39,512 nt of DNA. Source: [Flexibacter] sp. ATCC 35208 (GTDB lineage Bacteria; Bacteroidota; Bacteroidia; Chitinophagales; Chitinophagaceae). Positions 1 to 7,373 of the stretch are shown one piece after another. Location of the stretch: contig NZ_MTKN01000072.1 in the NCBI RefSeq assembly GCF_001975825.1, forward strand, positions 1 to 39,512, in the 5' to 3' direction. The first letter of the stretch is position 1; every line of letters starts with the position of its first letter. The translations under genes were made by a program, and so were the position numbers. The notes under the pieces were generated by a model. The model had not been told where the DNA came from. It saw only the letters and a program-made list of their open reading frames with translations, and did not search any database.

Positions 1-40
1 TTTGTAATTGCCGATTACAAACATCTATATCGAAAAGATT

Positions 41-769
41 ATGCGAACAGGAATTATACTTTTATTTATACTGCTGTTCTCCTCTTGCTTCCGCAAGCCT
101 ATACCAGTCAGTTTCTTTCATACAGGAGAATTTACACTTGAAGATACTTCCCATAGTGCCAATGAGTATTTACAATCTTTTGAGGATGACGGATTTCCAA
201 TCTATTACCTTGGGCCTTCGAAAGATACTATCAATATTGGAACGCGTTATTGGCGGCGCGGGGAATGCAGGTTCAAAGAGTCCCCAGCATATTGCATTTT
301 CAGATATTCAACATCTAATGTATCCGTACAAGTTGATACTTCATTTCCTGCATGCGAATCGTTGGAATATCTTAATAAAGAAAGATTCATTGACCATTAT
401 TGTGACTCAAATCATTACTATCATGCTTCAACGATCATTATACGTAATCTGTGCGATACAGCAGTGTCATTGGGGATTACCTTCAGTGTGAGCCAAATGC
501 ACAGAGAGATGCTGAATAGCCGTGGACAATGGGTAAAGGTGAATAAGAAATTGTGTGAAGAGTGGCTCTGTGGTACAGGACAGCCTAATATATATTTAAT
601 ACCGGGAGAGTTGATTATCTCTAAAGTTGGCCATTTTAATGGCAAACATGCTATACCTTGTCGGTTGGCCTTGGGGCGTAGCAATGCTTTTGCTCAGGTA
701 TACTCTAATACTTTTACGGAGTGTATAAATGATAGTTTATTACACGTCGTTGAAGGGACGCGAATGTAG
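41..769 (+). CDS. Hypothetical lipoprotein, 242 aa
   Basis: I do not recognise the family. The frame is open from position 8, but the ATG at 41 is the better start because it puts a short basic residue, a hydrophobic stretch (residues 4-14) and a lipobox-like LFSSC right at the N-terminus, as expected of a signal peptidase II substrate. The mature part has many Cys residues and ends in no recognisable domain. It lies at the window edge, so its upstream partners are unseen. A stem-loop 10 bp past the stop closes the transcript. Real gene: fairly sure. Function: unknown. Confidence 0.6.
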   Translation: MRTGIILLFILLFSSCFRKPIPVSFFHTGEFTLEDTSHSANEYLQSFEDDGFPIYYLGPSKDTINIGTRYWRRGECRFKESPAYCIFRYSTSNVSVQVDTSFPACESLEYLNKERFIDHYCDSNHYYHASTIIIRNLCDTAVSLGITFSVSQMHREMLNSRGQWVKVNKKLCEEWLCGTGQPNIYLIPGELIISKVGHFNGKHAIPCRLALGRSNAFAQVYSNTFTECINDSLLHVVEGTRM

Positions 770-778
770 TCAAATAAA

Positions 779-810
779 AAAGCCTTCAAATCATTCGACT
801 TGAAGGCTTT
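779..810. terminator. Bidirectional stem-loop terminator
   Basis: An 11-bp perfect inverted repeat (AAAGCCTTCAA at 779-789 and its complement at 800-810) encloses a 10-nt loop and is flanked by A and T runs on both sides. It follows the lipoprotein stop at 769 and would end that transcript. Confidence 0.7.
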
Positions 811-815
811 AAAGC

Positions 816-1219
816 TTGCGGGCTACCGGGGACAATATTCAAACCTGTTTATGGCAGATTTATCTAAAATCCATGCTTTTATTAGCTAAATTTATTCAGA
901 GCCAATTCCAGTTCCGCCGCAGCAGTAATAGAATCTTTGAAAAATGCTGGCGAATGGATTTATCTACGTTTTTTGGGTTCCCTGAAGGCATCAGAAAGAT
1001 CATATATACAACTACCCTGATTAAAAATGTCAACCGGGGTATTCGGAAGTATACCAAAGCGAGATCCATTTTACCAAACGACCAGGCTGTAGAAAAAGTG
1101 GTGTATTTAAGTCTGATGCAGGCACAAAAAAATGGGCCATGCCCCAAAGGGAATGGCCCAATATGTTATTACAATTTATTAACAGTTTTGGTCAGGAAAG
1201 ATGCAATCTTCAAATCTAA
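816..1219 (+). pseudogene. IS256-family transposase, C-terminal remnant, frameshifted
   Basis: The piece reads LSTFFGFPEGIRKIIYTT, then NVNRGIRKYTKAR, then LPNDQAVEKVVYLSL. These follow the conserved C-terminal run of IS256-type DDE transposases (FF.FP..IRK.IYTTN.IE..N..lRK..K.R..FPnd.a..K..yLal). The frame breaks at an A7 run near 1125-1131. In the shifted frame the family ending continues as KWAMPQREWPNML and closes at 1217-1219. Only the last third of the protein remains, the Asn-Ala of the TTNAIE motif is changed, and the N-terminal two catalytic acidic residues are missing. It is a dead fragment. I could not see terminal inverted repeats. Confidence 0.7.
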
Positions 1220-1290
1220 GAACGATAGTTTACACAGTTAATTTAACACTCTCTAATGGGACACCTTCTACTTTACGAAATCTTATTCTA

Positions 1291-1695
1291 TTACTGTTGT
1301 GCCATAAAAAACATAACGCTTGTCATTGATGAAAAGGCATTCCCTTTTTCCAAATCAAGTAGATATTTATTGTTTTCCATATCTGTCAGTATAAACTGAC
1401 TTCTACGGGCTTCAGGACTATCCCAGCAAAAATGTCCGTCATCGAAATCTGCAACCATAATCTCATGGCCTTCTCCATTTCGGGCAAACCTGATTCTCCT
1501 CTTAGTAATTAATACCCAATTATCTTCATCTTTTTTGTAAATAACCAGGCCTTTTTCATCCTCGGGAAGTCCTTTAAGCTGTAACGCATAGTTGCTTTCA
1601 TTTTCTTCCGTTATTATTTTTGTCAACTCACCTTCGCCACCACTATTATTAAATTTTTTTAGAATAAGATGAGGTTTTTGTTCTGTTCTTTTCAT
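1291..1695 (-). CDS. Hypothetical protein, possible immunity protein, 134 aa
   Basis: No family is recognised with certainty. The protein is hydrophilic with no signal peptide or membrane segment. Its middle (GLVIYKKDEDNWVLITKRRI) reads like the beta-strands of a PH-like or YcxB-like small domain, and it is rich in Asp/Glu. It begins 9 nt after the 120-aa gene upstream, which itself overlaps the end of an Rhs gene. The order Rhs core, variable tail, small acidic cytoplasmic protein is that of polymorphic toxin loci, so a protective (immunity) role is a reasonable inference from context only. Confidence 0.55.
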   Translation of the reverse strand: MKRTEQKPHLILKKFNNSGGEGELTKIITEENESNYALQLKGLPEDEKGLVIYKKDEDNWVLITKRRIRFARNGEGHEIMVADFDDGHFCWDSPEARRSQFILTDMENNKYLLDLEKGNAFSSMTSVMFFMAQQ

Positions 1696-1704
1696 TACAT
1701 AAAG

Positions 1705-2067
1705 TTAAAAAATTAAAATCTTTGTCATCTTAATTCCTTCAGTTATGGCTTCCTGGATTACTCCAAATTTTGCCCATTTTGACGCCATTTGCTCGCTATA
1801 CCTAAATGCGGGCGCGTATACAGAATAGCCATATATTTCCAGCCTTGAAGCGTGAGCGGCTCTCGCTTCCTGTTCTAGAAATTCCATAACTTGTCTCAAG
1901 CCACCAAGCTTTCCCCTTGCATCTAGGGGAAGCTCTATGGAAAAAATATGCCTTACAAAAGCACCTTCTTTCATTCCTTTTACACCCCAAATTTTAGCAT
2001 TCCCTACCATTTCAATCATTCCCTTATTTTCCATGCGTATTGATATACCCAACATAATATCTTCCAT
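1705..2067 (-). CDS. Possible Rhs-associated C-terminal tail or displaced toxin domain, 120 aa
   Basis: This frame overlaps the last 44 nt of the Rhs gene in another frame and ends 9 nt before the next gene. Possible starts are ATG at 2067 (AAGGAG lies about 10 nt upstream), 2055 or 2034. Around residues 55-85 it contains the run LGGLRQVMEFLEQEARAA and then SRLEIYGYSVYAPAFRYSE. From memory this resembles the extreme C-termini of other Bacteroidota Rhs proteins. It may therefore be the original tail of the Rhs protein, separated by a 1-nt frameshift, rather than an independent gene. No catalytic motif is apparent. The Rhs frame it overlaps ends in a short tail with no other domain. Confidence 0.5.
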   Translation of the reverse strand: MEDIMLGISIRMENKGMIEMVGNAKIWGVKGMKEGAFVRHIFSIELPLDARGKLGGLRQVMEFLEQEARAAHASRLEIYGYSVYAPAFRYSEQMASKWAKFGVIQEAITEGIKMTKILIF

Positions 2068-2836
2068 TTTGAGCCCTCTCCTTGCAGTTCGAGTTGCTGC
2101 TGCAAAATTCTCCGCTTGCTGGCACTTTAACTGGCTGACTAATCTTCAGCGGTTGCAACATGTTGATCTGAGGAATTCCTTCATGACGAGCCACCACTTG
2201 CACCACCAATTGCTCATATCCCTCAGTTACAAAGTGTACGTTACTATAATCCGATGTATAAGAGATAGAATTGACAGACGCTTTCTTTGCAGAGACTTCA
2301 ACCGGATTTAACCAGCTACCCCCTTTCTGACTAGCAATGCTTTGTTCATCCAGCGTATTCATCAACATCTTCAACCACCATGGTGGATCATCTCCGTGTG
2401 TATCATCACCCATTGGATCACTAAGATTCACCGGATTATCCATCATACCATTATACCCTGACATTGCAGCATACTTGGCGGCTACCGGATCAATCTGTAA
2501 CCAGCGGCCCAACTGAGGGTCAAAAGTCCGATAAAAGGCATCATAAAGATCAAGCTCAAAATCTGTTATTTGTTCGATTCCGTTATACAGGAAATTATGC
2601 TGCATCCTGCCCAGCGCTTTGCTGCTCAGGCCTGTAACCTGCATACCGTAAGGATAGTATGCTTCCTCCTGTAATAAAGGACCTGTTTTATGTTGAATAA
2701 CCAGATCATCGAAATAAATATCTGTATTGCTTTCATTGCTGATATATACATATAGATACCCGTTTTTACTGGCAGTAATCTGCCCGGTCAGGGCCGCCAC
2801 TGCTCCAGGAGTACTAACTCTGACACTGCCACCTAA
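2024..2836 (-). pseudogene. Rhs repeat-associated core protein, 5'-truncated
   Basis: The protein carries the Rhs/YD core signature: YYPYGMQVTGLSSKALG, then FLYNGIEQ, the family hallmark YDAFYRTFDPQLGRWLQIDP, and NPVNLSDPMGD. Upstream is the typical GYLYVYISNES..DIYFDDLVI strand-rich segment that precedes the core in Bacteroidota Rhs proteins. Full proteins are usually well over 1000 aa, but here the homologous frame stays open only to 2836 and meets a stop at 2837-2839. The first usable start is a GTG at 2800. The break coincides with the edge of the recombinase element, so the 5' part was probably lost or displaced when that element inserted. The last about 80 residues (after DPMGD) are a variable tail of unknown activity. 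Confidence 0.75.
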
Positions 2837-2847
2837 TTAAGAAATTT

Positions 2848-2895
2848 CGACATAATTTGGGGAAATTCGACATAAAACTACACAAAACGACATAA
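2848..2895. repeat. Three 20-bp-phased CGACATAA iterons
   Basis: CGACATAA occurs at 2848-2855, 2868-2875 and 2888-2895, exactly 20 bp apart, about two helical turns. The first two are preceded by ATT(T). A partial copy (TTTCGAC) follows at 2911-2917. They lie between the broken Rhs gene and the first gene of the recombinase element. Such phasing suggests cooperative binding of a protein on one DNA face, either a recombinase accessory site or an autoregulator operator. Confidence 0.6.
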
Positions 2896-2903
2896 CCTGG
2901 ACA

Positions 2904-2930
2904 TTGCCTTTTTCGACGGTGGTAGATTTG
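2904..2930 (+). promoter_or_regulatory. Bacteroidota-type promoter for the small acidic gene
   Basis: TAGATTTG at 2923-2930 matches the -7 consensus TAnnTTTG exactly, and TTG at 2904-2906 sits 16 nt upstream as a -33 element (slightly short spacing). The ATG at 2944 follows an A-rich stretch. The iterons lie just upstream, where a regulator would act. Confidence 0.5.
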
Positions 2931-2943
2931 TAGAAAAAAAACT

Positions 2944-3180
2944 ATGACTAAACTCACAAGACAGGTATTTGACATACCGGCCAATATTGTGCTGGAAGTA
3001 TGCAGTTTAATTTGCGAACACGAACTTGAGCATACTATCATGGAAGTAGATAACGATGAAGATACAATCAGTCTTGAATTACAGTATAGTAAACAAGACA
3101 GGAAAGTTATTCATAAGATAGAGGATATGATAGCTGATAACAGTGATGAAGATGAAGATGATGACGAGGATGAATATTAA
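2944..3180 (+). CDS. Small acidic protein of the mobile element, 78 aa
   Basis: Unrecognised small protein with no signal peptide or membrane segment. Residues 1-55 look like a compact alpha/beta domain (TRQVFDIPANIVLEVCSLI). The C-terminus ends in an almost pure Asp/Glu tail (from about residue 66: SDEDEDDDEDE). Acidic tails of this type are seen in DNA mimics and in proteins that bind basic partners, but this is only an analogy. It has its own consensus-like promoter and an A-rich translation start. It is the first gene of the recombinase-bearing element and is followed by a strong stem-loop, so it may be transcribed separately. Confidence 0.6.
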   Translation: MTKLTRQVFDIPANIVLEVCSLICEHELEHTIMEVDNDEDTISLELQYSKQDRKVIHKIEDMIADNSDEDEDDDEDEY

Positions 3181-3187
3181 TATCCGC

Positions 3188-3221
3188 AATAGGGAGTGTA
3201 ACTAAGTTTATACTCCCTATT
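3188..3221. other. Stem-loop downstream of the small acidic gene
   Basis: AATAGGGAGT at 3188-3197 pairs perfectly with ACTCCCTATT at 3212-3221, and the stem can extend inward by about 3 pairs. No long T run follows, so it may be a weak terminator or an RNA-stabilising hairpin. It ends 5 nt before the ATG at 3227 and could also hide that start. Confidence 0.5.
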
Positions 3222-3226
3222 ACATT

Positions 3227-3439
3227 ATGAGTATTATTTTTTCATTTCAATTTCTTCCTATGTGCAACACTGAGTTTACTGAACCATCAGAAAATACTGA
3301 AAGCCTTAATATATCAGATCCTGAGATTTTAAATATACTTAAAATATTTGCGAGGATTCTACTATCTGTTAACCACTCAAAACCCATTGAGACACCAGTT
3401 GTAGATCTTAATCCAACACCTGAAAAATTAGCCGCATGA
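3227..3439 (+). CDS. Small hypothetical protein of the mobile element, up to 70 aa
   Basis: Unrecognised. It starts at ATG 3227, or at ATG 3260 (59 aa), which drops a hydrophobic leader. The remaining protein is mildly acidic with a possible helix (PEILNILKIFARILLSV). Its stop TGA overlaps the ATG of the recombinase frame at 3436, which suggests translational coupling. The 12-mer ATGAGTATTATT begins both this frame and the recombinase frame, hinting at a local duplication of a start region. It may be a helper of the recombinase, by position only. Confidence 0.4.
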   Translation: MSIIFSFQFLPMCNTEFTEPSENTESLNISDPEILNILKIFARILLSVNHSKPIETPVVDLNPTPEKLAA

Positions 3440-5077
3440 GTATTATTAACGCTTTAAACAATTTGGGAACTATTCCAAAAAAAAACCTGTTAAAGTAGCC
3501 GTACAGGCAGCAGTGGTATATACCAGGGTATCCAGTAAGGAACAGGCAGACCATAATCTAAGCCTGGATGTTCAGCGTAAATCAATCGAAGAATCTGCCC
3601 GCAAGAACAATCTGGGTATTATTGGTTACTTCGGAGGTACTTATGAAAGCGCAAAAACCGATGGTCGTAAAGAGTTTAATCGGATGTTGGATTTTATTAA
3701 AACTCGCAAGGGGAAAGTGAGCCATATATTGGTTTATACACTTGATCGTTTCTCCCGAACGGGAGGTGCTGCTATTAAATTAGCCGAGGAATTAAGGGAG
3801 AATTATGGTGTTACCATATTTGCAATAACTCAGCCCACAGATACATCTAATCCTAGTGGTGTATTGCATCAGAATATCACCTTTTTTTTAGTCAGTACGA
3901 TAATCAGCTGCGTAAGCAAAAAGCAGTTGCCGGGATGATTGAAAAGTTTGACAAAGGCATTTGGGTAACTAAGCCGCCACAGGGATATGATATTGTGAAG
4001 ATCAACGACCAGCGTAAAATTGTTGTGAACGAAGTAGGTAAAAAGATAAAGAAGGCATTTATCTGGAAGTCTTAGGGAATGAAGAATGAGGAAATTATTT
4101 CCAGACTGAATGCTATGGGAGTAAAAATGTATAAGCAGCAGTTGACTAAGATATTTAAACGGCCTTTCTATTGCGGTATGATTAACCACGGGCTATTGGA
4201 GGGTAAAATAGTCGAAGGTGACCATGAGAAGATGATAAGCCCTGAAATCTTTTTAAAGGTCAATAACATTCATCAGGGTTCGGGTGGATACGGAGTACCA
4301 CACAAAAAAGAACAAGATGCTGTACCCCTTAAAATCTTCATTAAATGCGATACCTGTAATCAGCCATTTACAGGATATGTAGTCAAAGCAAAATCCCTAT
4401 GGTATTACAAGTGCCGAAAGGATGGTTGTAAATGCAATAAAAGCGCTAAAAGAATGCACGAACTATTTGAGCAGTTGTTAAGTCTATTTTGTTTGGATGA
4501 TAGTCAGATAGAACCCCTAAGAAATGTACTTATTGAGGAGTATTATGAAATGAACAGGGAAAACATTGAACAACAGAAAATATTAACCGCCCAATTAAAG
4601 GAGGTCGATAACAAGATCGACGGCTTGGAGGAAAGTAGGTATGTATTAAAAGAAATAGGGCAGGAAACATTTGATAAGTTTTATTCCCGGTATAGTAAGG
4701 AGCGGAATCTCATTTCCACCAAACTGGAAAAATGTTCAGGAAGTATTTCGAACCCTGAAAAAGTAATAAACCAAGCCATATCACTTTCTGCCAATCTCGC
4801 TATGGTATGGAGTTCCAGTAACACAGGTGCAAAAGAAAAACTCCAAACTCTCATCTTCCCCGACGGAATCATCTACGACCGCCAAAATGAGTCATTTCGA
4901 ACTCCTAAAGTCAATTACATTTTCTCACGGATTGCCCACCTGTTGGGCAATCCACCCCAAAACGAAAAAGGGACCGATCATCATTTAGATAATCAGTCCC
5001 TCTTAGCGGACCAGACGGGACTCGAACCCGCGACCTCCGCCGTGACAGGGCGGCATTCTAACCAACTGAACTACTGA
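3436..5077 (+). pseudogene. Large serine recombinase, broken by two frameshifts and a nonsense codon
   Basis: Read across lesions, this is a large serine recombinase of about 545 aa. The resolvase domain has the catalytic YTRVSSKEQ motif and LDRFSRTGGAA. It is followed by the recombinase domain (GIWVTKPPQGYDIV ... FKRPFYCGMINHG), a zinc ribbon (IKCDTCNQPFTGY ... YYKCRKDGCKCNKS) and a coiled coil. From ATG 3436 a -1 shift is needed at the A9 run 3477-3485, then another at the T8 run 3882-3889. A TAG at 4073-4075 replaces an expected Glu codon in KS(E)GMKNEE. GTG 3513 is an alternative start that avoids the first lesion. The frame runs through the tRNA-Asp terminator and into the tRNA gene, so its last 24 or so codons are tRNA sequence (TGLEPATSAV). 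Probably inactive. Confidence 0.8.
4965..5000 (-). terminator. Rho-independent terminator of tRNA-Asp
   Basis: On the minus strand a 12-bp stem (arms 5000-4989 and 4981-4970, 7-nt loop) is followed by TTTTT (4969-4965). Two of the pairs are G-U wobbles that form only in minus-strand RNA, so it is oriented for the tRNA, whose 3' end lies 7 nt upstream. It is embedded in the recombinase reading frame. Confidence 0.75.
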
Positions 5078-5080
5078 TCC
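5007..5080 (-). tRNA. tRNA-Asp (anticodon GTC)
   Basis: The 74-nt minus-strand sequence folds as a full cloverleaf. The acceptor GGATCAG pairs with CTGGTCC (one G-U), and the discriminator is G. The D arm is GTTC/GAAT. The anticodon stem CCGCC/GGCGG has the loop CTGTCAC with anticodon GTC. The T arm is GCGGG/CCCGT around TTCGAGT. CCA is not encoded. It has a consensus promoter upstream and a terminator downstream. Its 3' half is the likely attachment site of the adjacent recombinase element. Confidence 0.95.
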
Positions 5081-5110
5081 TTACACCCCGTTTTCTCTGT
5101 GTCGGGGGTG

Positions 5111-5143
5111 CAAATATATGCACTTTTATTTCAAATGTGCAAA
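5111..5143 (-). promoter_or_regulatory. Promoter of tRNA-Asp
   Basis: On the minus strand TATATTTG (5118-5111) is a perfect TAnnTTTG -7 box, and TTTG (5143-5140) lies 21 nt upstream as the -33 box. This is the primary sigma promoter pattern of Bacteroidota. It sits 31 nt from the tRNA 5' end. Confidence 0.65.
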
Positions 5144-5239
5144 TAATTTATATAAAAATCTTTCCCTACCCGCAATCCCATCTTTTCTTTAGCTTTACAC
5201 CCTCCGGGGGCAGGAGCCAAAACGATTTGATTTTTAACT

Positions 5240-5833
5240 ATGGATCGTATGCCATCAGAAGAAGAAGTACTGATCAAAATGAAGCAGGGAGATGAAGCTG
5301 CATTCTCAACTATCTACCGTCATTATCACGCTTCTCTTTACATATACCTCTTACGGTTTTGCAAAATACCTTCCCTGGCAGAAGACCTCGTCCATGACGT
5401 ATTTCTGAAAATCTGGGAAATCAGGGACCGTATAAATCCTCAATTGTCTTTTTCAGGATACCTGTATCGTATTGCCCGTAACCACGTCATTAAAACAATT
5501 GACAAACTGGCCACCGACCAGGCTATGCGGGAACAACTGTTCGCTCAGCTTAATGAACCCGTTTCCTCCACACCAGAACAAATGGTCAGAGCCAAAGAAT
5601 ATGACAGGCTTTTTCAGGAAGCATTGGCCCAAATGCCACCACAACGGTTACGGGTATTCCAACTCTGCCGGCAGGAAGGAAAAAGCTATGACGAAACTGC
5701 TGAACTACTCGGCATCTCCCGCAATGCTGTAAAAAAACACATGGTGCTGGGTATGCGCTTTATTTATGAATATGTTCATCGCTATGGCGATATCATGGTC
5801 GCTATTTACGTAGCCCAAAACCTCCTCTCCTAA
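5240..5833 (+). CDS. ECF sigma factor, FecI/RpoE-like (beta-glucan PUL)
   Basis: This 197-aa protein directs RNA polymerase to the PUL promoters when released by its FecR partner. Sigma region 2 spans about residues 12-90 (AAFSTIYRHYHASLY, then AEDLVHDVFLKIWE, then FSGYLYRIARNHVI). Region 4 spans about 130-185 with the helix-turn-helix KSYDETAELLGISRNAVKKH. The length is normal for the Bacteroidota ECF group. The ATG at 5240 was chosen, and ATG 5249 is also possible. The FecR gene follows after a 273-bp unusual spacer and then an STN-type SusC, which is the usual sigma/anti-sigma/transducer order. The spacer means the two regulators may not be strictly co-translated. Confidence 0.92.
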   Translation: MDRMPSEEEVLIKMKQGDEAAFSTIYRHYHASLYIYLLRFCKIPSLAEDLVHDVFLKIWEIRDRINPQLSFSGYLYRIARNHVIKTIDKLATDQAMREQLFAQLNEPVSSTPEQMVRAKEYDRLFQEALAQMPPQRLRVFQLCRQEGKSYDETAELLGISRNAVKKHMVLGMRFIYEYVHRYGDIMVAIYVAQNLLS

Positions 5834-6050
5834 AAAAGCACTCCTAAAAACAGCTCCCCCAAACACCTCCCCAAAAATGCTCTCTTAAAATACACTCTTA
5901 AAATACTCCTCTAAAAAGCAGCCCCCTAAATCCTCTCCTAAAAAGACTATCAACCCCATCCTGAAAAATCCCCCACTAACCCCTCCAAAATCTCCTTCCT
6001 AAAATCCCCTCTCACCCTCCCTCCAAAAATCTTAAAAAATATTTTCCCCC
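5828..6050 (+). repeat. Degenerate CTCCTAAAA-type tandem repeats, G-poor spacer
   Basis: About 220 bp between the sigma and FecR genes contain only a handful of G residues on the plus strand. They consist of imperfect units of roughly 13-17 bp built on CTCCTAAAA, CTCTTAAAATA and CCTCTCCTAAAAAG. The gene's own end, CTCCTCTCCTAA, looks like the founding unit, and a near copy (CCTCTCCTAAAAAG) recurs about 105 bp downstream. No ORF or clear promoter is seen inside it. Confidence 0.6.
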
Positions 6051-6106
6051 CGAGGTACCCTAAACTATCATTTCCGGATAATATATATAGACACCTATAT
6101 AAACTT

Positions 6107-7240
6107 ATGTCAACAACCACGGAACATTACGAAAAACTGTTAGCAAAATACCTTGACGGTCAATGTAATGCAGCTGAAACTGCCGAGCTTTACTCCTGGC
6201 TACAAGCCTCCGGCTCACACCGTGCGCTGTTGAAAACCATGCAACAGGAATTTCAAAAAGCCCTCGACACTCAGCCGGAAATCCCCGCTGAAATCTCCGA
6301 TCGCATTGAAACCAAACTGCTGCAATCCATTACTACAAAGAAAGTCCGCACCCTCTGGTATTACGTTGCAGGCGCTGCCTCCATCGCCGCCGCCGTACTC
6401 CTCTTAATAATATTTAAACAACCTGCCACCCAACCCGCGAACACTCAAATCGCAACAACCTCCGTCGCCCCCGGCACCAACAAAGCCATCCTCACCCTCT
6501 CCAATGGCTCCACCGTCATCCTCGACTCTGCCGGTAACCAAACCATCCTTCAGGGCGCTACCACCGTACTCCAAAAAAATGGTCAGTTGCAATACGCTGC
6601 TAAAGCTACCGACGATGCCATCGTATACAACACCCTGACCGTTCCCCGTGGCGGTCAGTTCAACATAATTCTGCCCGACGGCAGCCATGTATGGCTCAAT
6701 GCCGCCAGCAGCCTCCGCTATCCTACCTCCTTCAATGGAAAAGAAAGAAGAGTGGACATCTCCGGCCAGGGATACTTCGAAGTCAGTCCCAACGCCAAAC
6801 AACCCTTCATCGTCCAGGTCAATAACATGGAAGTACAGGTACTCGGTACCGCCTTCGACATCATGGCCTATTCAGATGAAAAAAGCGTAAACACAACGCT
6901 TGTACAGGGAGCCGTAAAAGTGAACGACAAACGCCTCTTCCCCGGTCAGCAAGCCGTAATGGACCCATCCACGGGCCAGATCACCATCCGCGAAGCAGAC
7001 GTAGAACAAGTTATCGCATGGAAAACCGGCTTCTTTGAATTCGACAACGCCCGCCTGTCAGACATCTTAAGACAGCTCTCCAGGTGGTACGACATAGATA
7101 TTAATTACGATCAGAAAGGAAACGAAAAGCTTCTCGGCGGCCGTATCAGCCGAAGCCTTCCCCTCACTGACATCCTCCATATGCTGGAAGCAAATGGACC
7201 CGTATTCGAACTTGTTGGAAGAAAATTAACTGTCAAATAA
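6107..7240 (+). CDS. FecR-type anti-sigma factor (DUF4974), beta-glucan PUL
   Basis: Inner-membrane anti-sigma factor of 377 aa that holds the ECF sigma factor and senses the periplasmic STN domain of SusC. The N-terminal cytoplasmic part (1-80) binds sigma. A single transmembrane segment lies around 84-105 (YYVAGAASIAAAVLLLIIF). The FecR domain spans about 170-275 (VPRGGQFNIILPDGSHVWLN, GYFEVSPNAKQPFIV, VLGTAFDI). The C-terminal DUF4974 is about 305-377 (FEFDNARLSDILRQLSRWYDIDI). Codons are strongly C-ending, unlike the susC downstream. A 207-bp gap separates it from susC and contains a leader hairpin and a short upstream ORF. Confidence 0.93.
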   Translation: MSTTTEHYEKLLAKYLDGQCNAAETAELYSWLQASGSHRALLKTMQQEFQKALDTQPEIPAEISDRIETKLLQSITTKKVRTLWYYVAGAASIAAAVLLLIIFKQPATQPANTQIATTSVAPGTNKAILTLSNGSTVILDSAGNQTILQGATTVLQKNGQLQYAAKATDDAIVYNTLTVPRGGQFNIILPDGSHVWLNAASSLRYPTSFNGKERRVDISGQGYFEVSPNAKQPFIVQVNNMEVQVLGTAFDIMAYSDEKSVNTTLVQGAVKVNDKRLFPGQQAVMDPSTGQITIREADVEQVIAWKTGFFEFDNARLSDILRQLSRWYDIDINYDQKGNEKLLGGRISRSLPLTDILHMLEANGPVFELVGRKLTVK

Positions 7241-7332
7241 GGCTGGTATTCCACGTAAAATACGCCAGTCATTCATAAACCTAAAACAACGTTATGGAAG
7301 TAGCAGAAACAAATTAATCATGTGTGGCCGTA

Positions 7333-7368
7333 CATAAAAAAACCGGAAGCGCTTGCAACACTCCCGGT
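7333..7368 (+). promoter_or_regulatory. Leader element: CATAAAAAAACCGG plus hairpin upstream of susC
   Basis: CATAAAAAAACCGG (7333-7346) opens a stem-loop: ACCGG at 7342-7346 pairs with CCGGT at 7364-7368, and AG/CT pairs extend it across one mismatch. An ATG follows 6 nt after the stem. The same 14-mer, followed by a hairpin and then an ATG, is found upstream of the minus-strand susC (22454-22490), so this is a shared leader motif. Confidence 0.55.
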
Positions 7369-7373
7369 AAATA

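Noticed and set aside
811..850. Possible eroded tRNA 3' end (GCGGGCTACCGGGGAC...) after the hairpin at 779-810, as a left attachment site.
   Set aside because: It resembles a tRNA end only loosely. No proper T arm can be folded and it does not match the tRNA-Asp 3' end at 5007.
5081..5110. CCCCG...CGGGG hairpin upstream of the tRNA as a terminator or riboswitch.
   Set aside because: It is short, lies between the tRNA promoter and the mature 5' end, and is simply part of the tRNA leader.
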